Shown: piece after piece, positions 44,501 through 55,400 of the stretch | How positions within the stretch are numbered: position 1 is the first letter of the stretch | Layout: every line of letters begins with the position of its first letter | Source of the DNA: Cladopsammia gracilis | Lineage: Eukaryota; Cnidaria; Anthozoa; Scleractinia; Dendrophylliidae | Assembly: GCA_022457155.1 (NCBI GenBank) | Contig: JAJGOT010000353.1 | Location: forward strand, 58,501-122,500 | Length of the DNA stretch: 64,000 nt | Reading direction: 5' to 3' | Translations under genes and position numbers: made by a program | Notes under the pieces: model-generated | Database searches by the model: none | What the model was told of the DNA's origin: nothing | Seen by the model: only the letters and a program-made list of their open reading frames with translations

Positions 44501-46193
44501 TTCATTATTTTTGTGCAATGTAAAGGATTCCCGTTAAGTAATCCACAGGAAAAGAGATGGAAAGGCACCATTTGCTTGCCATGAAATAAATCTAGGGTGG
44601 TTACCATTTATCCTTTCCTACTTCAGTTCACTTCTTCTTTTCTACCTTCACTCAGTTCCCTTAAAAACATTGGAAGCTGACAAAGGGTGAACTGGCAAAG
44701 AAGAAGTAAACATTTTCTGAAAGTGATGAGCAATCAGACCATTGCTTACTTGCTTTAAGCTCCATTTTTGGAAACTGGAAACTTTGTAGGTTTGTTAGTT
44801 TGCATTTTAACTGAATTTAAACCGGAAATTTTAACCGGCCAATTTTGCTGGGTATGCACAATATACAAGGCAGCGAGGCAGATGTGCGAGGCATGCGAGG
44901 CATTCGTGCAAGGCACGCGAAAACACAAATACTTGTTCCCAGTCCTGCTGTTCCTCTTCTTCACTGTTCACTTTTCGTACAAGAAAGCGTGCTTTCAGTA
45001 TATGTTGTTATAAAATGTGACAGGCCTAGCACATTGTGCTTGTTGCTAAAAGCATTTTAGCCCAGCTTTAGAATAAGTCTACCCCAAGTACATGCCTGAG
45101 AGATTTTTCCTTTCAGATCAAAATAAAGGTATAACTGGCCTGTTGTTCTAAATGTTGTGGTTTCTTTGATCTTAGGAAAAAATCTTTAGCTGTGATGCTT
45201 TTAGCAACGAGCTAGGCCTGTCACCTTTTATAATAACTTGAAGCAGGGTCTTGTCTGTGGGAAATCACGAAACTATTAATTCACTAATACATGGGCAGTT
45301 GTCACAATTTTTCCAAAGCAACAGTTTTGCAAGCTTTTCTGTATATGTGTATTGTGGATTGCGTGCCACGTGGCTTTTGTTTTGTTTTTTTGCAACCTTC
45401 AAGGCGTTATTTAATGTGGCTCACATGGCTTGCAACCATGGCTCATATGACTCGCTGGCTCGCAACCACGACTCGCTGGCTCACAGCCATGGCTCGCATG
45501 ACTCACTGGCTTACATATTGGTAATACTCAATTTTGCTCCATTTTTGCAAATTCTAAACCCTGCGAAAATAAAAGGCATATTAGGGCATACATGGCAGTA
45601 CCCCCACCCCCCCCCCCCCCCTCCCAACTAATAATATTTCTTGCAGTCACCTGAATCACTCCTATTTCATTATTGGCCATCATAACTGTTACCAGGCATG
45701 TATTAGGTTTCACTTCCTGTAATATTGCTTCTGCAGTAACAGCACCAGAGTTTGTTGAGGCAGGAACAAACGTCACCTCAATCCTGCCTTGTTCTTGAAG
45801 TTTTAGGAGTGGGAGCTGAATTGAGTCATGTTCAAGATTCGACGTAATCACGTGCGGTTTTAACCCTGGGTTGCAATCTTCTTGTTCATCATGAAAAACA
45901 CGAAAACATTCCAAAGCAGAATGAATTACCATGTTGTTTGCCTCAGTACCACCTGACATGAAGATGATGTCACTGTATAATGCACCAATCATGTTAGCTA
46001 TTGAGTCTCGGGCCTTTCTGATCACATGACCTGCTTTCTTTCCTGCGGCATAGGAACTACTGGGATTTCCCCAGGCATCTCGCAACGCATCATGGATGGC
46101 TGTAAGCACTGATGGTTCTAGCGGTGTTGTGGCATTGTAGTCCAAATAAATTTTGTCTGCCTCTTCAATTATGTTGGTCATGTTGGAGTCCAT
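41552..46193 (-). CDS. SCLY: Selenocysteine lyase
   Basis: Four exons on the minus strand: 45651-46193, 43568-43751, 42807-42985 and 41552-41908. All junctions are GT-AG and the frame stays open, giving 420 residues, near the usual length of animal SCLY. The enzyme is a PLP-dependent class-V aminotransferase fold protein that splits selenocysteine into alanine and selenide for selenium recycling in the cytosol. Visible motifs are [12 protein letters not shown] and WGNPSS at the N-terminus, [33 protein letters not shown], the PLP-lysine motif [25 protein letters not shown], and the catalytic-cysteine loop [10 protein letters not shown], which distinguishes SCLY from the mitochondrial desulfurase NFS1. 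I chose the start at MDSNMTNI (46193) because the upstream in-frame ATG at 46253 adds a poorly conserved leader; that longer form is possible. The gene is divergent from DENND11. Confidence 0.96.
43002..43500. other. SCLY intron 2, nothing recognised
   Basis: Intron sequence between exons 2 and 3. It contains a purine-rich stretch near 43350-43460. No repeat ends or nested gene were identified. Confidence 0.5.
45008..45233. mobile_element. Inverted-repeat element in SCLY intron 1
   Basis: The left end TTATAAAATGTGACAGGCCT and the right end (in reverse complement TTATAAAAGGTGACAGGCCT) are near-identical. A further shared TTGCTAAAAGCA follows just inside. About 226 bp, non-coding. Confidence 0.75.
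45400..45525. repeat. Degenerate short tandem repeat (SCLY intron 1)
   Basis: Repeated words of the type GGCTCGCAACCAYGACTCGCT, CATGGCTCAYATGACTC and their variants alternate over about 120 bp. The poly-C run at 45602-45622 lies just beyond, close to the exon 1 splice donor at 45650. Confidence 0.6.
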
Positions 46194-46438
46194 TTCAGTC
46201 AAGAGCCAATCACAGTGTTTTTGGTGAAAAATAATGGTGAAAAAAAAACACAAATATCAACAGAACCCCAACTGGATTATTAGTCCGACTACATGTGATT
46301 AGCTATCGTAAGAGCAGAATATTTATAGATCGAAAACATGGAGAAGAGAAACCGAGACAAAAGACAACTTGTGACTTTTCTCGCCCCAGCCTCCAACGTC
46401 ATGAGTCATCGTTTACCCACCCTACCCTGGATAAGGCA
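46194..46438. promoter_or_regulatory. Putative bidirectional promoter of SCLY and DENND11
   Basis: Only about 245 bp separate the chosen start codons of two divergent, intact genes. No repeat insertion is visible in this interval, unlike in the neighbouring introns. No canonical TATA box is obvious. Shared control is inferred from the arrangement. Confidence 0.55.
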
Positions 46439-49400
46439 ATGTTTTCGTCATCAGTTGGGTCAGGAATGGCGGATGATGATGTTCTTGTCGATTTTGAAGA
46501 AGTTCCCGATGTTTCTTATGATCCAAGACATCATGTTTCTTCTCTTCCGCTCACAGATGAACATTTAACTTCTGGGGGAAATTTTTCGCTGGTACGGGAC
46601 GGTGGAGGGATTACAAGTGGTCAGAATTCGGTGCCCGAACTTATAATCGCGGTGTTTGTTGTGCAGTTCGATACGAGAAGAGGTAAAGCTTAGGTCTTTA
46701 TCATTGCTTATTTTACTCGATACGTACTATCAGGTTATAATATAACTAACCTCTGTGGCACCGGTATTCAGTGGAGTTTAACAGACCCCATAAACATAAC
46801 CATGATACGTATATACGTGTACAGATGCGCTTGATCTTCTTCCGTTTCATAAGCTTCTTAATTGCTTCTTCATAAGCTTCTTCTCTGCCAATCATATTTT
46901 CTTTATTAAGTAAATATATCTGTTACCAGCGAAATCTTTGTGCAGTCCAGCCTCTTGCATAATATGACCATCCAGAATCTAAATGTTTAATTACTTAGGA
47001 ATTTGGTTGCCTAGTAAAATATGGTCGTTTATTTAATAGTGTTGAGAGCTCAAACGGTAGTGATTTGACTGCAGAAAAGAAATATTTGGTGTCATGGACA
47101 AGTGGTTTTAAACGGCCTGCTACTGCCATGCCAAATTCCAATGATAGCATTGTTTTCAAGTTGGCTTACCAATTAAAAGAAATCCCATGAAAGCGTTAAT
47201 ATATGAGAAAGATGTACAGTAATACTCAGTACATTACAAACATGGGGCAAAGAAGTAAATCAGAGTCTTTGACAGGAATCAAACCCACGATCTAATGGAA
47301 ACCAGTCAGATGTTCAACTGAATGACTGGGAGACTTGTGGTGAGCTAGGTCATTTTATACCCGGGGGTTCTTGCTGGGTAATTTGTGTGCCGCTGGCCTC
47401 TTTATAGTTGATTCTGAGGCCAATTATAGACCCCATCTTAGTCACGTTTGTGAAAATGTAAACTTCACAAGGCAGCTGTATGGTAACAATTGTTTTTCCT
47501 GTGAATCTTTCCATTTTTTAATACCCCAAATCCGAACTAAAATAAAACTACCCCCTAAAAATTGCCAGAATTTTCTTACCCCCAAAATTCCAAAAATGTG
47601 CGACCCCATTCTAATAACTCTGTTGAAAATGCAACCCCGTTATAGTCGATCCAGTCATGAAAATATGACCCCATCCAGCGGCACATCCTCATTAGTCCAT
47701 TACTGGGAAGTACTGTACCCCTGACCCAAGGTCATTCCCTAGGTTCATATGAGAACCTGGGATCAGTAATGAGAAACTAGGATCAGTAATATTGAAAATG
47801 TTGACCTCAAGCTTAATCTAATTATTTTAAGGAAATGAAATTGAATGGAAGTACCCAGCATCTGTGGATTTAATTGGTGTGGAATTCAAGGCTCTTGCCA
47901 GTGGTTCACATACAATCACTAAAGACTTCATGTGAGTATAAATTAAAATTGACTATTGGCTTTCAGGTGTTGTTTTATAATGCTTTAGTTCAAAAATTGT
48001 AAGTTATAACTAAAGGTAATTTAGTCACCCCACATTACCTAAGTTGCTCATCAGGCTGGAGTGTAGCTCTGGTTTCCACAGCATAAAGAACAAAGAAATG
48101 CATGAAGTGCTAATTTCCCCACCCCCATCCCCAAGATGGATAGGGGAGGGAGGGGGGGGGGGGTTTGTAGTGCTTCCTGCCAAAGCTTATAACACCCGGA
48201 TGAGAGCGACAATATGGAATATGTTGTCTTTCCATAGGAAACAAAAAAGAAACAGAAGAGAGCTCAAATCATCAATGCATTACATGTACTTTAACCCATT
48301 GACACCTGAGAATTTTTACGTTTTTGAGTGATTTTCTGCATGCACACACCTCATAAGATTTCGTGACTTCATATTTGGGGTTACCATTGAAAGTGCTTCT
48401 GTTCTAAAACACTGAAGGCTCGAGTTTACTGGAAACATCATTGTGACGTCATTTTGCTTCGTTGAATTGCAATAGAGGGTCAAATATGGTGTTTCTGCAA
48501 TTTTTGGTAAGTTCACAACCATTTTTCATCTTTAGTAGCTGTCTAATGAGCATCATTAAGCTTGAAGTCAGTTCAGAGTCCACTTTTTCAATGAAGCGAG
48601 TTAGGTGTTGTACTTCGTTTACAAATTTGGCTCGTAGCCTTGGGACTCAACTCTGGATGAATTTCTCGACCTACCACGGCATATTTTGGAAGTTGCAACC
48701 ACTGAAGAACACAACAAGCGCGAAATTTCGGTGGTAGGTCGGAGTGGCTGTGGACTTAGTATAAATATGAAATGTGTGGGGAAAGAAATGAACGCTGTCA
48801 AAAATTGTGGCTATTTCCCAGCATGCAGTGCGGTGGTGATGTTGAAAATCGAGGCAAGGCCAGTATGCACTAGAACGAGAGGCTGTAGCTCGGCCCGAGC
48901 AACGAATAAGAGCAAAAAAATTCACTGCTAAGCTAGGACTGGGACTGAATTTTGCTGTGAATGTTGACTTTTGAGTTTGCCACGATGATTTGAATAAAAT
49001 AAACTAAAGGCAAAAAAAGAGATTTTTGTTGTTTTTCTATACATGTAATGTTAAAAACGGTCATTTTTGTTATTGTCCAAATTCAAACGCTGATATTCTG
49101 CAAAAATCGCTGACTTTTTTGTTTATTGGGTACAGTCGAAGCTCTTGTAAGCGGACACCCTCGGAACGCGAAAAAAGTGTCCATAACTAGAGCTGGCCAC
49201 TTACGAGAATGGTTCTCGTAAGCGGCCACGAGAGGTGTAGGGGATAGATGGCCGCTTACGGGAGCTTGCCCAGCTAACAATAAATGCAGTACCGTATTGG
49301 AAATACAAAAAAATACCGCCCACACCCTCTCCAATGAAATTTTATGTTCCGAATGTAGCAGAGGGCTGGAAAAAGTGGGAGGGTCTTTGTTTTATTGCGC

Positions 49401-52400
49401 CCAATACTGTACAACCCTACGATATAATGACGATAACTGAACAGTATTACAGTGTATACTGCAGTACTAGGACTTTCCCTTAGTGATTTTTAAAAACAAC
49501 AAATTATAATTGCAACCACCATCAACATATTCAACATTAACAGCCTCAACAAAAAGTAGTGATACAGTTTAAAATGTTTACCACCTGTGCATCTTTCAGT
49601 CAGGCTTCAGTTTATATTAGTCTGGTTAGTTATGATAGGTAACTGCAGATGGAAGACTGCTTCAAAGATTTAAGTTGCAAGGCCGTCAAGGCATCTTTTA
49701 CGCATGTGATGGCTTGCGACAGTTTTTCGTTTCCCGGCGATGTGAAGTTGATTGATAAAAACAAGATACAGAGGTTGTTAATAGGATTTTCTTTGGGGTG
49801 TCCGCTTACAGGAGCTTAAAAACAAAGAAAAAGTCTAAGTTGTAATCTCTGAAAGTGTCCGCGGCCACTTACAGGAATGTCCGCTTACGAGAATGTAAAA
49901 ATACAGAGTTTGTATGGGAGTTAAAACGGGGTTTCAAACAAGGCGGCCGTAAGTAGAGCTGTCCACTTACGAGAGTGTCCGTTAAGAGAGTTTCGACTGT
50001 ATCTCAATTTGAGGGACTTTCTAGTCAATGCTCACAACTGCCAGTTAAGGCAATGTTCGCACAATTGTGAAAGTTGCAATTTTTTAAAGCAGTGGAGTCT
50101 TGTACGGGCGGTTCAGGTGTCAATGGGTTAAGACCATCACACCATTCTATAGATCTGGCTAGTGATGCAAGATTTTTCAATTTACAAACTGTTTTTCTTT
50201 CATTAGATACTTCAAAACAAAAGATGGTCTTTATGGACTAAGTTGTTTTGAAAGAATATCTGTTGATAATGTGGCTGAGAGAGGGGCCAGGATGAAGTCA
50301 GTGGGGATTCTATGTGCGAGATACACTTCTTTGCATGAACACATGCCGTTCCTTGAAGAAGAAGTTAGGTGGGTCAACTTTGAATTTACAAGAGTTATCA
50401 TTGTTTTATTTCCCCTTACTTTATCAATATACAGCTAATATTACAGCTAACATAATGTCCAGCTAACTTGACAAGGAGCCCGATGGGCTTCGAAACTGGC
50501 TCGTTTGGTCCCAGTTTCCACACGGTTTCATTTTAGAGTTCGCAATATACATCTAGAATCTATCAACATGCACAGTCCAGTCCACATTTACATTTACATT
50601 ACACAGCCCGCTTCAAGCACTCCTTGGGGACGGACCATTTTATTGTTAAGGTGGTGGTGGTGGGTGGGGGGGGGGGGGGGGGGGTGAGGTTGGGCAATTA
50701 GTAAAAACAAAATTCCTGCACAGCAAAAGTAAAGAAATAAAAAGTAATGCATGCGAGCCAAAGGAAAAGCAGTTTAATATGGAACAATCCCGAAAAAAAA
50801 TTCTTGCACAACATCAAGACGACAAAAACAAAATTCATGATCAGAAAAATTGCCCAACACCGCCCCCCCCCCCCCCCACCGTCCCCCCTCCCCCCCCCAA
50901 ACAAAAATAAAACAAAATAAAATAAAATCGTACATCCCTTAGTAGGCTACAATTTCAGGTCTATATATATTTTTTTCTGATCGGCTTGGTACAGTTAGAA
51001 AAAACACAAGTTCAGAACTTTGTATATTATTTTCGCTTTAAAATGCTTGAAACCACCTACTACAAGGAATCAGGATTGTTTAAAGACAGGCATTTTGGAG
51101 AATCGGTGATGGGGTTTCGAATAAATTAACAATATCAACATGATCGATCAAATGATAAACAGCAGACCATAGCGTGACATAAATACGAGATGTGTGGAGT
51201 TTCAACATGACTCCGGCCATGACGTAATGCTTGAGAATTGTTTACTCAGCAGACGTGCCGGGACGTGATTTGTTCAACGATTTATTCAATCTAAACTCAA
51301 CTGTTCGACAATTGATTTGGTTACAAAAGTTCAACCCGCTTTCCTTTAAAATCCTTGAAACCACCTACAACAAGGAATCAGGATTGTTTAAACACAGGCA
51401 TTTTGGAGAATCGGTGATAGGATTTCGAATAAAAATGAACAATGTCAACATGATCGATCAAATGATTAACAGCTGACCATAGCGTGACATAAATTCGAGA
51501 TGTTTGGAATTTCAACGTGACTCCATGGCGTAATGCTTGAGAATTGTTTACTCAGCAGTTGACGTGCTGGGACGTGTTTTATTCATTCGATCTAAACTCA
51601 ACTGTTTGACAATTGATTTGGTTAGAAAAGTTCAACGCGCTTTCCTTTTACCAGAAATAGAACACATCCTGAAATCACAGCGATTTAATGTTTAACAATT
51701 CCGTCGAAATTAGAACGGTAAATATTTCAATTGTAAATTGTCGTTTCGATGACATCACTGTTTTCTGAAAACCGGAAGTAAACTAGGTACGGTGTTGGCC
51801 GCAGCAAAATCGATTCCCTGGGCAGGTGACACGACAGAAAAAAAAAAAAAGGGTATTTTAAGAACTGACTCGCCGCAGAGCGGCGAGCCAGTTAAAAAAT
51901 ACAGGGAAGCTCTGTTAATTACGATGTGGCTGCATTGACAAGTTCTTCAGACAAGAAAATGGCTACATGAGCTTTTGTTTGTTAGTGAGGTCATTGTTAA
52001 CTAACACTACTAAACATCAATAAAAGGAAGTTAAGGATATTATTTTATGCAGATTTTTTCAAACTTTTGTCACACTGAGCATCTGCAAACTCTTTACATT
52101 TTTTCTGGAAATGTAGAAAATGGGTAAAGAAACTAGGGGTCTCTGACCATCCAACAGAGTTAAATCCAGGCAAAGTTAATGGAAAGGCCACCAGCATTAG
52201 ATGTGTTTAGGTTTATTCAAAAATTATGCATTCTTAATGCATATCATGGCATAACATTGAAACATGAATACATGTAGTATTGAGAAGTACGTAGTAGGGA
52301 AAATAAACTTAAACAAAACATTTTGTAATGTTTTTCATGGTTATCAAAGTTAATTTAATAATTTCCATGTTTATTTCTAGGAGGCAGCTGGAAAACCCAG

Positions 52401-55400
52401 GACATTATGAAGACATAGAAAATTATTATCATAGTTACAAAAACTGTGTTCTCAGAAATAATTACATTCCTTCTCCAACTTATGAGAAGGTGCCAGGACT
52501 GGAAGATATACCAGTGTTAAAGGTACTACTTGATCTACCGTAAAATTCCAAAAATAATGAACCTCATTACCTTGGGAATTAGCAGCCTTTGGTGCTTGCT
52601 ACTTTTTTTTTTTGGGAGGGGGGGGGTGGGGGGGGGGGGGGGGGGGGGGTCATTATTTTTGGGGAACAAAAATTGTTAAAGAGTCTGACCCACCCAGTTT
52701 GCATTGCACTCTTCTCTTATTGTTATGATATGGCTCTATTCCATATTTGGGCAAGCATATCACCTCTTGCAAGAGTGAATTTCTCATCTACAATACAGTA
52801 TAGACTTTCGGGGGCCCTGAAAAAGGCGGATGAACCAACGTAGGCACTCAATGCAAACTGGGTAGGTCAGATTCTTTAAATAAAGCTGGTGCAAGTTCTA
52901 TTTCTGAGTAAAATAGAAGTTAGTTAATCTCTTAGGTTCCAAGTGGACAAAGGGCGTCGACAGTGCTGCACCAGCAGACTCTATTATTATTTTGTAGCTG
53001 TTTTCTTGGCCGTGTGCCAAGTGATGTTGGCTTCTTTGAGCTCCTTTTCTACTGATCTCCTCCAGGTTTTCACTGGCAGAAATTTTCACTGGTTTTCAAG
53101 GAAGAAATTCTTTGTTGAAAAATGAGACAAAATTTGTCAGTCCAATTTCTTGTTACTGCCACATGGGTCAGTGCTCCGCATGTCTAGATTGTGTTGTGTA
53201 TTATAAGAAAAACCTCAGTCTCATTACTTTCGAGGGGCTCGCTACTTTCTGGGGGCTTGCTACATTTACTTTCTGAATTTGTTAGCAGCCACAAAGTTTT
53301 GACATTACTTAAAGAGGGGGTGAGGGGGGGGGGGGGGGGGGGGGTGCTCGCTACTTTCAGGTGGGTTGTTACTTTCAGAACTTAACAGTATGCTGATACT
53401 TCTCTTAAATGAACTTATCGAGTTGGTTTATACTGAACATCAGTGATTGTTGCTTTAACTTACAGATTACCCATCCAGCTGGATGTTTCCCTCAGTTTAT
53501 CAAGTTCTTTGGAGAGCATATTTTCGTTCTTTGGAAATTTGTACTGCTGCAGAAAAGAATTCTGTTCTTTTCTCCCCCTCCTGTTGGGGTGGCCTGTTAC
53601 AGAGGTAGGCAAATTCACTAAAAGAAACTACCAATAAATGGAAAAACAGTTCAACACAAACATTTCTATCATTTTCTTAACCATTCCTTACTCTTGTGTA
53701 TTACAGCAACCAACTCTCGTTTATAAGCAACCACGTCTTGCAAGCGACCACTTTTCCATGGCAATGAATTTCCTTCCCTTTTATTTGATTTCAAGTGAAA
53801 TGATTATATTTGAGATCACCTGCAAGAATCCTCCTCCCACAGAGCCTACCAACTCTAGCATTTCTGCTGGTTGCTTCCATATTTCTTCCACGTTTTTTTT
53901 AGCAGGTGGCTGCATGCATTTTTGTGTATAAGTAAACAGTCATGATAAGCTCTATCTTCCTTGCAGTTTACTGTGCTTGTTTGTTGGCAAGTCATGGAAT
54001 TCCGTTTGGTTTTGAAACTGGTAGCAACCCTTTGTTTTTCACAAATGTTTGTGACTTGAGTGCATTGAAAGAAGAGCACAAGTATGTTGCATGTAAGTCA
54101 TCTCATTTCTTATGACCCTTCAACCCAGTTATCGGAAGCATCAAGTAAACTACCAAAATTGCATCTACTGCAAACAACAACAACAACAACACTTTATTAA
54201 ATAACAAATATTAACGATTTAAATAATACCTACCCACAAATAGTTGAAAAACTAGTCGAGGCGGGTAGGTATGTGTATGTGGTACATACATGTAAAGACC
54301 TGCAAAAAATGTTCCTGCTGTTTTAAATGGCCTATAAAATTCTATCTCTTTTCACTGCCAAAGAAAACTCCAAATTTAGTTTTTTAAAATAATGAAATGC
54401 AAACAGCACCATGGAAAAGTACTGCTCAACAGCTTTCATTTTAATGTCATCGCTTTAGAATGTTATCCACGGGTTAAAGTAAAGTAAAGTCGCACACGAG
54501 CCAGATGGCCCACACGGCCGGAGCTTAACCCGGTTTCTGTAGCATGAAGCGACTAGGAATATTGCTACTCCCCCCTGGATGGGATGCTAGTCCATCGCAG
54601 GATTACCCCCAGCATTTTGTCGCCGGTACCCATTTATACACCTGGGTGGAGAGAGACAGTGTGGAGTAAAGTTTCTTGTCTAAGGAAACAACACGACGAC
54701 AGAGACCAGGCTTCGAATCAACGACCTTCAGGTTGAAAGTCCGACGCGCTAACCACTAGACCACCGTGTCTCCCAAAATAGAGCTCCCCCAATAAAAACA
54801 AACAAACAAGCAAAATAATTGAAATTGCCACTCCAGTCATTTACAAATTTTAATGATAGAACAATCTATCACTACTTAAAGAATTTCAATCTTTGTTTCT
54901 TGAATAAAGTTCCCTTCAGATTAACTCAGTTTTGATAAACAGCAAATGTGGTACATACATGTAAAGACCTGCAAAGTTGAAGGCAACAGATTAACCATCG
55001 ACACCTGCTCCATATTAAACATGGTCTTTCCCATAGAAAAATGCATTTTTATTAATTATTTTGTGAAACTGCCGGATTTAGAGACATGATTTTTCTTTTC
55101 TTCATTTCTAAGGTACCACAGAAAAGATATTTGAGAGCAAACTGGAAGTGTATGATGTCTATGTTGATAATCAGGTTATCAAATGCAAACCACACTTGAG
55201 CTGGATAGCGCATTTTAATAATGCTGACAGAGATCGGTTAGACACACTGGACACCTTCAGGTGAGAGACTTATTAAAACAGTAAAACTGCTGTATAAACA
55301 TACTTCTTTTCATCCCTTCATTCACAAAAACGGCCAAGAAAAAAGAAAAAATATCACATCTTATTTTGTGAACTTTTTCGAGTACTGGTCTGTCCGGTAG

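Noticed and set aside
46295..46438. Extended N-terminus of DENND11 upstream of 46439
   Set aside because: The reading frame is open, but it enters the shared promoter interval and lacks recognisable conserved sequence. The start at 46439 or 46465 fits the family length better.
54690..54775. Functional tRNA gene on the minus strand
   Set aside because: It is the head of a core-type SINE whose body follows directly. A second copy with the same body is at 56515-56700.
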